Assembly (NCBI RefSeq): GCF_014205335.1
Contig: NZ_JACHNH010000001.1
Coordinates: forward strand, 4,768,501-4,832,500
Source: Amorphoplanes digitatis
GTDB taxonomy: Bacteria > Actinomycetota > Actinomycetes > Mycobacteriales > Micromonosporaceae
Reading direction: 5' to 3'
Length of the DNA stretch: 64,000 nt
Part shown: positions 40,260-46,668 of the stretch, piece after piece
Numbering within the stretch: position 1 is the first letter of the stretch
Layout of the letters: every line of letters begins with the position of its first letter
The notes under the pieces: generated by a model
Databases searched by the model: none
What the model saw: only the letters and a program-made list of their open reading frames with translations
What the model was told of the DNA's origin: nothing
Position numbers and translations under genes: made by a program

Positions 40260-42017
40260 ATGGAGCGCGTGTCCGGACGTCACCGTAGAACCTTCAACTT
40301 GACCATCATCCTCGCCGCGGCCACGGCCGCCGTCGTCCTCGTCGGCGGCGGCTCCTGGCTCGGCTACCAGCAGCTCTCCGCAAAGGACTGTTCCGGCCAG
40401 ATCAGGCTGGACGTCGCCGCGGCCACCGAGATAGCCCCCGCCGTCCGGACGACCGCCGACGCGTGGGTCAAGGAGGACGCCCAGGTCGACGGCGTCTGCG
40501 TGGAGGTGAACGTCGTCGACCTCGAGCCGGCCGCCGGCGCCGCCGCCATCGCGCAGCGCCACGGCGTCACGCTCACCGGCCTCGGCGGTGGCACGGGCCA
40601 GGCCGAGGTGCCGGACGTGTGGATCCCGGACTCGTCGTCCTGGCTGCTGCGGGTGAGCGCCGAGGCGCCCGGCTTCGTGCCGACCGACCGTCAGCCCGTC
40701 GCCGAGAGCCCCGTGGTGCTGGCCATGCCCGCCCCGATCGCGCAGACGCTCGGCTGGCCCGCGAAGAAGCTGGGGTGGGCGGACATGCTCGCCGCGCTGA
40801 CCGGCGGCAAGACCCTGCGCCCCGGCATCGTCGACCCCACCCGCGACGCCGCCGGCCTATCCGGCCTGCTCGCCCTGGGCGGCGCGGCCGGCGACGACTC
40901 CGCCGGCACCAAGAAGAAGGTCGGCGCGCTGCGCGCGCTGGCGGCGAACAGCTCGAGCATCCGCCGCGACCTGGTGGAGAAGTTCCCGACCTCGACTCAG
41001 GACGTGACGACCGCGCTGAGCGCCGCCCCGCTGTCGGAGGAGGACGTGGTCGCCTTCAACGCGACAAAGCCGCCGGTCCCGCTCGCGGCCCTCTACCTCG
41101 ACCCGGCGCCGACCGCGCTGGACTACCCGTTCGCGATCATGCCCGAGGTCGACCCGCAGAAGGCCAAGGCCGCCGAGGCCCTGCACACCGCGCTGCGCGG
41201 CCCGTCGTTCGGCAAGGCGCTCGCCGCGGCCGGCCTGCGCAACCCCGACGGCTCGGCCGGCACCGGCTTCGCCGCGCCCGAGGGCGCGCCCCAGGCGGCC
41301 GAGCCGGCCGCGCAGGCCTCGCCCGACGCCGCCGAGGCGGCCGCGCTCGCCGCCCGGTACACCGCCGCGATCAGCCAGGTGCTCGGCAGCTGGACGGCGA
41401 TCACGCAGCCGGGCCGGGTCCTCGCCGTCTTCGACGTGTCCGGCTCGATGCTGACGAAGGTGCCGACCGCCGGCAACCTCACCCGTAACGAGGTCACCAA
41501 GCGCGCCGCGATCGAGGGGCTGTCGCTCTTCGACGACCGGTGGGCCGTCGGCAACTGGGTCTTCTCCACCGACATGGTCGGCAGCCGGCCATGGAAGGAG
41601 CAGGTGGCGATCAGCCCGCTGACCGCCGCGCGTACCCAGCTCCGCGAGGCGATCGAGAACATGGAGCCCAAGCCGAAGGGCGACACCGGCCTGTACGACA
41701 CGACGCTGGCCGCGTACCAGAATGTGCTGGAGGGCTGGCAGCCCGGCCGGATCAACTCGGTGCTGCTCTTCACCGACGGGGTGAACGAGAACCCCGGCGG
41801 CCTGACCCGGGCGCAGCTGCTCGACAAGCTGAAGAAGCTGAAGAACCCGGAGAAGCCGGTCCGCATGGTGTTCATCGGCATCGGCAACGGCGTCGACCGC
41901 AACGAGCTCACCGCGATCACGAAGGCGACCGGCGACGGCGGCGTCTACATCGCGGAGGACCCGGCCAAGATCGGCGACATCTTCCTGCGGGCGATCGGCA
42001 GCCGCTCCGGCGCCTGA
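40260..42017 (+). CDS. Membrane-anchored binding-protein/VWA fusion protein
   Basis: The 585-residue protein has one N-terminal membrane span (LTIILAAATAAVVLVGGGSW, residues 14-33). An extracytoplasmic substrate-binding-like domain follows (about 45-350, with VPDVWIPDSSSWL and LDYPFAIMPEVDPQ), then an Ala-rich linker and a von Willebrand A domain with the MIDAS motif FDVSGSM near residue 392, plus further metal ligands in GDTGLYDTTLAAY and LFTDGVNEN. The first domain resembles molybdate/sulfate-type binding proteins. The combination suggests a surface adhesion, chaperone or sensing role. The ATG at 40260 is used. The GTG at 40269, with GGAG five bases upstream, is a serious alternative. Confidence 0.87.
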   Translation: MERVSGRHRRTFNLTIILAAATAAVVLVGGGSWLGYQQLSAKDCSGQIRLDVAAATEIAPAVRTTADAWVKEDAQVDGVCVEVNVVDLEPAAGAAAIAQRHGVTLTGLGGGTGQAEVPDVWIPDSSSWLLRVSAEAPGFVPTDRQPVAESPVVLAMPAPIAQTLGWPAKKLGWADMLAALTGGKTLRPGIVDPTRDAAGLSGLLALGGAAGDDSAGTKKKVGALRALAANSSSIRRDLVEKFPTSTQDVTTALSAAPLSEEDVVAFNATKPPVPLAALYLDPAPTALDYPFAIMPEVDPQKAKAAEALHTALRGPSFGKALAAAGLRNPDGSAGTGFAAPEGAPQAAEPAAQASPDAAEAAALAARYTAAISQVLGSWTAITQPGRVLAVFDVSGSMLTKVPTAGNLTRNEVTKRAAIEGLSLFDDRWAVGNWVFSTDMVGSRPWKEQVAISPLTAARTQLREAIENMEPKPKGDTGLYDTTLAAYQNVLEGWQPGRINSVLLFTDGVNENPGGLTRAQLLDKLKKLKNPEKPVRMVFIGIGNGVDRNELTAITKATGDGGVYIAEDPAKIGDIFLRAIGSRSGA

Positions 42018-42040
42018 CGATCCGACGGACGACTGGTACG

Positions 42041-42076
42041 CCTGCTGCCCCGGCTCACCCAGGCCGGGGCAGCAGG
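42041..42076. terminator. Bidirectional hairpin terminator
   Basis: A perfect 14-bp stem (42041-42054 with 42063-42076) and an 8-base loop fill the gap between two convergent genes, 23 bases after the VWA stop and 7 bases beyond the esterase stop. It marks the left edge of the xylan locus. Confidence 0.88.
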
Positions 42077-42083
42077 CTGTCCG

Positions 42084-43394
42084 TCAGGCGACCGCGCAGG
42101 CGACGCCGTTGAGCGTGAACGCCGCCGGCTTGCCGCTGTTGCCGGTGTGTGTCGCCTGGAAGCCGATGCCGGTCGAGGCACCCGTCGCCAGCGCACCGTT
42201 GTACGAGACGTTGCGGGCGGTGACCGCCCCGCTCGTCGGCGTGTACGTGGCGTTCCAGCCCGAGGTGATGACCTGCCCGGCGGGCAGCGTGAAGCCGAGG
42301 GTCCAGCCGGTCAGCGCCGGTCCCGTGTTCGTGATGGTGATCGACGCGGTCAGCCCGGTGTTCCAGGCGTTTACCGTGTAGCCGACCCGGCAGTTACCCG
42401 CCGGCGGCGGGGTGCTCGACGACGGCGGCGGGGTGGTCGCCGAGCCGCTCGGGTTCGGCACCGTCGGCGTGTCGAGGCCGAAGAAGGCGATCGCGCCCTC
42501 GGCCATGCCGCTGGTCGGCAGCGAGTGCCCCACGCCGGCCGCGCTGACCGCCTCCACCGGCGCCTGCGTACCCGGCGACCCGTACCGGGTGCGGGTCCAG
42601 CCGGACTGCGGCGAGTCGGTGAGCACCGGCGTCTGGCTCACGCCCAGCACGTTCGTCCACTGCTTGATCTCCTCGGCGAAGTTCGGGTAGCGCAGCGTCG
42701 CGTCCTCGGTGCCGTGCCAGACCTGCATCCGCGGGCGGGCGCCGGTGTAGCCCGGGTACGCGGCCCGGACCAGGTCGCCCCACGCCTGCGGGGTCTTGGT
42801 GATCTGCCCGTTGGCGCAGGCGCTGTTCCAGCTGGAGCCGTCGGTGGTGGCGAAGCAGCCGAACGGCACGCCCATGAACGCCGAGCCGGCCCGGAACACG
42901 TCCGGGTAGTCGCCGAGCAGGACGTTGGTCATCATCGCGCCGGACGACGCGCCGGTGACGAACGTGCGGGCCGGGTCGGTGCCGTAGCGCTGCTGCACGT
43001 AGCGGACCATCGAGACGATGCCGACCGGGTCGCTGTTGCCGTCGTGGCGCAGCGCGCCGGGCGAGGACACGTCGAAGCAGTTGCCCGACCTCGTCGCCGA
43101 CGGATAGACGACGATGTAGCCGTACCGGTCCGCCAGGGACGCGAACTGGGTACCGGAGTAGAAGGCCGGCCCGGAGCCGGTGCAGTAGTGCACGGCAACG
43201 AGCAGGGCCGGGTTGCTCGGCAGCCGGTCCGGGACGTACAGGTGCATCCGCAGGCCGGTCGGGTTGGTGCCGAAGCCGGTGACCTCCTGGAGCGAGGCCG
43301 CGGCGGCCGGCGTGGCCGGCAGGAGCGTGGTCGAGGCGACGATCGCCGCCGCGGCGGTGGCCACCGCCAGTAGCGCGTGAGCGAGTCTCTTCAT
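42084..43394 (-). CDS. Secreted CE1-type esterase (acetylxylan/feruloyl, PHB-depolymerase-like) with CBM2
   Basis: The 436-residue protein has a signal peptide (LLAVATAAAAIVASTTLLPA) and an esterase domain of the PHB-depolymerase/CE1 group. The nucleophile is in VTGASSGAMM, the Asp in WHGTEDATLRYPN and the His in GVGHSLPTSG. A Pro/Ser linker leads to a C-terminal CBM2 (CRVGYTVNAWNTGLTASITI to the final CAVA). It should remove acetyl or feruloyl groups from xylan while bound to cellulose or xylan. The ATG at 43394 has GAGGA six bases upstream. A strong terminator lies between it and the xylanase gene upstream, so it may have its own promoter. Confidence 0.88.
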   Translation of the reverse strand: MKRLAHALLAVATAAAAIVASTTLLPATPAAAASLQEVTGFGTNPTGLRMHLYVPDRLPSNPALLVAVHYCTGSGPAFYSGTQFASLADRYGYIVVYPSATRSGNCFDVSSPGALRHDGNSDPVGIVSMVRYVQQRYGTDPARTFVTGASSGAMMTNVLLGDYPDVFRAGSAFMGVPFGCFATTDGSSWNSACANGQITKTPQAWGDLVRAAYPGYTGARPRMQVWHGTEDATLRYPNFAEEIKQWTNVLGVSQTPVLTDSPQSGWTRTRYGSPGTQAPVEAVSAAGVGHSLPTSGMAEGAIAFFGLDTPTVPNPSGSATTPPPSSSTPPPAGNCRVGYTVNAWNTGLTASITITNTGPALTGWTLGFTLPAGQVITSGWNATYTPTSGAVTARNVSYNGALATGASTGIGFQATHTGNSGKPAAFTLNGVACAVA

Positions 43395-43420
43395 GACATT
43401 CCTCAGTTCCGGGGGCGGAG

Positions 43421-43454
43421 CCCCGGCGCGGGGGGATGGCGCCCCGCGCCGGGG
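43421..43454. terminator. Hairpin terminator after the CBM2 xylanase gene
   Basis: A perfect 13-bp stem (43421-43433 with 43442-43454) and an 8-base loop lie 9 bases beyond the xylanase stop codon and 27 bases upstream of the esterase start, both on the minus strand. It should end or attenuate transcription from the xylanase promoter. Confidence 0.8.
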
Positions 43455-43462
43455 CGGTCTGG

Positions 43463-44845
43463 TCAGGACGCGGCGCAGGACGGGGTGGCGCTGGGCCCGG
43501 TGCCGGTGCCCTGGAAGCCGAACTCGGTGTTGCCGCCCGCCGGGATCCGCGGGTTGTAGCTCGCGTTGGCGAAGCGGATGGTCCCGCTGCTGCCGCCGGC
43601 GACCGCGTTCCAGGTGTTGGTGACCGTGGTGCCGGACGGCATTGTCAGCGTCACCGCCCAGCCGTTGACCGCGGCGGAGCCGGCCGTGACCCGCACGGCG
43701 GCCGTGAAGCCACCGTTCCACTGGTTCAGGGTCACGCTCGCGGTGCAGCCCGCGCCCGTCGGCGGGCTGGTGGGCGGGGTCGTCGGCGGGGTGGTCGGCG
43801 TGACGCCGCCGTTGAGGGCCGCCAGCGCGGAGGTGTACGCGGCCTTCTTGTTGCCGTTGCCGTCGAACAGCAACGGGGTGCCGCTGGCCCGCCACGAGTC
43901 GGTGTCCCGGATGCCCCAGACGGTGATGCCAAGGCAGCGGGCGACCGCGAGGCAGTCGTTGACGACGTTGCCGTAGGTGGTGGCCTGCGTCGTTCCGGAT
44001 CCCTCGATGTCCAGCTCGGTGATGGCCACGTCGACGCCGAGCGCGGCGAAGCTGGACAGCGTGGTGCGGTAGTTGCTCGGGTACGGCGAGCCGCTGTTGA
44101 AGTGCGACTGGAAGCCGACGCAGTCGATCGGCACGCCGCGCGACTTGAAGTCGCGGACCATGGAGTACACGGCCTGCGTCTTGGCCCAGCTCCAGTTGTC
44201 GGTGTTGTAGTCGTTGTAGCAGAGCTTCGTCGCGGGGTCCGCGGCACGGGCCGCGCGGAACGCCGCCTCGATCCAGTCGTTGCCGGTGCGCTGGAGGTTC
44301 GAGTCACGCCGGGCGCCGTCGTTGCCGTCGGCGTAGGCCTCGTTCACCACGTCCCAGGCGGACAGCTGTCCCTTGTAGTGGGTGGCGACCTGGGTGACGT
44401 GGTTGAGCATCGCGGTGCGCAGCGCGGCTCCGGACATGTTCTGCATCCAGCCGGGTTGCTGCGAGTGCCAGGCGAGCGTGTGGCCGCGCACCTGCATGCC
44501 CTGCGACTTGGCGTGGCTGACGATCCGGTCGGCGTTGGTGTAGCTGAACTGGCCCTGCGACGGCTCGGTCGCGTCGATCTTCATCTCGTTCTCGGGCGTG
44601 ACGCTGTTGAACTCGCGGTTCAGGATGCCCACATAGGTCGAGTCCGACAGCTTGTTGGCGGCCACGGCGGCGCCGAAGTAGCGGCCCGACGCCGCGGCCG
44701 AGGCGCCCAGCGTGGTGGCGGCGTCGGCGGAGGACGCCAGCGCCACCGCGGCGCCGGCCGCGACGACGCTCGCCGCCAACAGGGTGGTCGCCACCCGGAG
44801 CGGGGATCTCCGGGTGGCACTTCTGGGGACGGAGGACTGGTTCAT
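43463..44845 (-). CDS. Secreted GH10 endo-beta-1,4-xylanase with C-terminal CBM2
   Basis: The 460-residue protein has a signal peptide ending near ASSADAA (about residue 43) and a GH10 barrel with acid/base Glu169 in WDVVNEAY and nucleophile Glu277 in ITELDIEG. A Thr/Pro linker (GVTPTTPPTTPPTSPPTGAG) leads to a CBM2 (CTASVTLNQWNGGFTAAVRV onward). It cuts the xylan backbone outside the cell. The ATG at 44845 is preceded by AAAGG at 8 bases. A TTG six codons upstream is less likely. A perfect CebR-type palindrome lies 20 bases upstream. Confidence 0.95.
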   Translation of the reverse strand: MNQSSVPRSATRRSPLRVATTLLAASVVAAGAAVALASSADAATTLGASAAASGRYFGAAVAANKLSDSTYVGILNREFNSVTPENEMKIDATEPSQGQFSYTNADRIVSHAKSQGMQVRGHTLAWHSQQPGWMQNMSGAALRTAMLNHVTQVATHYKGQLSAWDVVNEAYADGNDGARRDSNLQRTGNDWIEAAFRAARAADPATKLCYNDYNTDNWSWAKTQAVYSMVRDFKSRGVPIDCVGFQSHFNSGSPYPSNYRTTLSSFAALGVDVAITELDIEGSGTTQATTYGNVVNDCLAVARCLGITVWGIRDTDSWRASGTPLLFDGNGNKKAAYTSALAALNGGVTPTTPPTTPPTSPPTGAGCTASVTLNQWNGGFTAAVRVTAGSAAVNGWAVTLTMPSGTTVTNTWNAVAGGSSGTIRFANASYNPRIPAGGNTEFGFQGTGTGPSATPSCAAS

Positions 44846-44864
44846 GAGTTGCGCCTTTCTCAAA

Positions 44865-44878
44865 TGGGAGCGCTCCCA
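44865..44878. promoter_or_regulatory. Perfect CebR-type operator
   Basis: TGGGAGCGCTCCCA is a 14-bp perfect palindrome identical to the box bound by the cellobiose-responsive LacI-family repressor CebR in Streptomyces (established knowledge). It lies 19 bases upstream of the xylanase ATG, where binding should block transcription. No cebR gene is in this window. Confidence 0.85.
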
Positions 44879-44917
44879 AATACCGGACGGGTACAGCGGG
44901 GTACGAATCGGGACGGA

Positions 44918-45430
44918 TCAGAGGGTGCGGGCGATGGCGGCGGCCGCCGCCGCGCCGTGGTACTTGCGGACCAGGTGCAGGCACAGGTCCAGGCCGGCCG
45001 GCCCGTCGGCCGCCGTGAAGATCGGATCGTCGTCGACGTAGCGCACGCCGACCGCCGTCCGCACGCGCGGATAGCGGCGCCGCAGCTCCTCGGCGAACGC
45101 CGGGCAGGTCGACACCCGCCGCCCGTCGAGCAGACCCGCCGCCGCGACGGTCAGGACGGCACCGCCCACCGCGAGGATCCGGCAGTTGCGGCGGGCGGCG
45201 TCGCGCAGCGTCGCGGCCACCTCGGCGCCGCCGTCGCCGGTGCCCCGGGCCGACGGCGCCACCGCGAGGATGTCGGCCCGCGCCAGCAGGTCGTGCCCGG
45301 CGGAGCTCAGGCCGACGGCGGCGAACGAGAGGTCGAACACCGGGCCGCCGAAGACGGCGCGGTAGGTCGCCAGGCCGGCCGGCCCGCCGCTGGGCGGCAC
45401 CAGCACCGCCACGTTCGTCATGGTGGTCAT
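44918..45430 (-). CDS. DJ-1/PfpI-like (GATase1-type) domain protein, GlxA-regulator-like but without HTH
   Basis: The 170-residue protein corresponds to the N-terminal ligand domain of GlxA-type AraC regulators: VAVLVPPSGGPAGLATYRAV, CRILAVGGAVLTVAAAGLLD and the end GLDLCLHLVRKYHG, which in those regulators leads into the AraC helix-turn-helix. Here it stops at AAAIARTL, so the DNA-binding part is absent. The nucleophilic Cys position of active DJ-1 enzymes appears to be Gly/Ala (AVGGAVL). It overlaps the upstream SGNH gene by 4 bases and ends the GH115 operon. It may be a truncated regulator or a ligand-binding accessory protein. Confidence 0.75.
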   Translation of the reverse strand: MTTMTNVAVLVPPSGGPAGLATYRAVFGGPVFDLSFAAVGLSSAGHDLLARADILAVAPSARGTGDGGAEVAATLRDAARRNCRILAVGGAVLTVAAAGLLDGRRVSTCPAFAEELRRRYPRVRTAVGVRYVDDDPIFTAADGPAGLDLCLHLVRKYHGAAAAAAIARTL

Positions 45431-46668
45431 CGCCGGAACAGCCGATCGGGCACCGAGTCCGCGATGGCCTGGTAGCCGGTGGGGTTGAGGTGCAGGTGGT
45501 CGCCGGTGTCGTAGGCCGGGAGCAGGCGCCGGCGCCCGATCGGGTCGCGGACCGCCGCGTCAAAGTCGAGCACCGCGTCGAAGCGCCCGGAGCGGCGGAT
45601 CCAGTCGTTGACCGTGCGGCGGGTGCCCTCGCGCAGCCCGTCCGCGTCGTCGTAGCCGGTGTTGCCGCCGAACGGGGTGATCGTCGCGCCGTACACCCGG
45701 ATGCCGCGGGCGTGCGACCGCGTGACCATCTGGTCGTACGCGGCCACCAGGTCCTCGCCGACCTGGAGCTGCGCCGCCGGCGTCGCGGCGGCCGTACCGA
45801 TGTCGTTGACGCCCTCGAAGACGATCAGCCGGTCGGCGCCGCCCAGCGCGAGCACGTCGCGGTCCAGCCGGCCGAGGGCGTTCGGCCCGAGGCCGTCCTG
45901 GAGCACCCGGTTGCCGCCGGCCGCCTGGTTGAGCACCGCGACGTCGCGCAGCCGGGACTTCAGCCGGTCCGGCCACCGGTCGTTGCCGTTGGTCGTGGAG
46001 CCGCGCCCGTCGGTCAGCGAGTCGCCGAGCACCACGGTCGCCGAGCCGGCGGTGCGCACCTCGACACCGCTGAGGAAGTACCAGTGGTCGACCGGGGTGG
46101 CGCCGGGCAGCTCCGCGGCGTCGCGATGGTCGCCGCGCAGCAGGTGTGAGGTCGTCCGCGAGCCGGGGTGCGAGGTGATTGCCGCCGAGGCCTGGCCGGT
46201 GGCCAGGTACGCGGTGACGGTGAGGTTTGTCAGCGCGGGCACGTCGAGGTCGATCGGGTCCGAGACCACCTGCGCGCCGACCGGCACCGATGCACCCGGC
46301 CGGCCCGAGAAGGTGACCGCGCGCGCCGAGCCCGCCACGATCGCGCTCGCGCCGGCCCGCCCGTCCAGCGGCAGCGCGACGGTGACGCCGGTGATCGGCA
46401 GGACCGCGCCGCCGAAGGCGTTCGAGAAGCGCACCCGCAGCGACGAGCCGGCGATCGAGGTCTGCACGGTCTGCCGCAGCGTGGTGTCGGCCAGCGCCAC
46501 GCCGTCGGCGTTGAACGGCGCCGGCGGCATGTTGCCGGGCTCGGTGAGCTGCGGCATGGACACCCAGGTGTGCAGCCAGCCCTTGGGCCGCGGCCCGCCA
46601 CGCTGGTGGACCGTTGCCGCGGAGACGGCCGCCGCCGCGCCGAGGCCGAGTATCGTTCGGCGGTTCAT
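45427..46668 (-). CDS. Secreted SGNH/GDSL hydrolase (probable xylan side-chain esterase)
   Basis: The 413-residue protein has a short N-terminal signal-like segment (RRTILGLGAAAAVSAA), a beta-sandwich part (WLHTWVSMPQLTEPG... LRVRFSNAFGG), and an SGNH domain. Block I is VVLGDSLTDG, block III GVNDIG, and the Asp-His pair lies in DTGDHLHLNPTGY. The location between GH115 and a regulator-like gene in a xylan operon suggests deacetylation of xylan or its uronic acid side chains, by inference. The ATG at 46668 has GGAGGG upstream and overlaps the GH115 stop by 4 bases. Confidence 0.88.
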   Translation of the reverse strand: MNRRTILGLGAAAAVSAATVHQRGGPRPKGWLHTWVSMPQLTEPGNMPPAPFNADGVALADTTLRQTVQTSIAGSSLRVRFSNAFGGAVLPITGVTVALPLDGRAGASAIVAGSARAVTFSGRPGASVPVGAQVVSDPIDLDVPALTNLTVTAYLATGQASAAITSHPGSRTTSHLLRGDHRDAAELPGATPVDHWYFLSGVEVRTAGSATVVLGDSLTDGRGSTTNGNDRWPDRLKSRLRDVAVLNQAAGGNRVLQDGLGPNALGRLDRDVLALGGADRLIVFEGVNDIGTAAATPAAQLQVGEDLVAAYDQMVTRSHARGIRVYGATITPFGGNTGYDDADGLREGTRRTVNDWIRRSGRFDAVLDFDAAVRDPIGRRRLLPAYDTGDHLHLNPTGYQAIADSVPDRLFRR

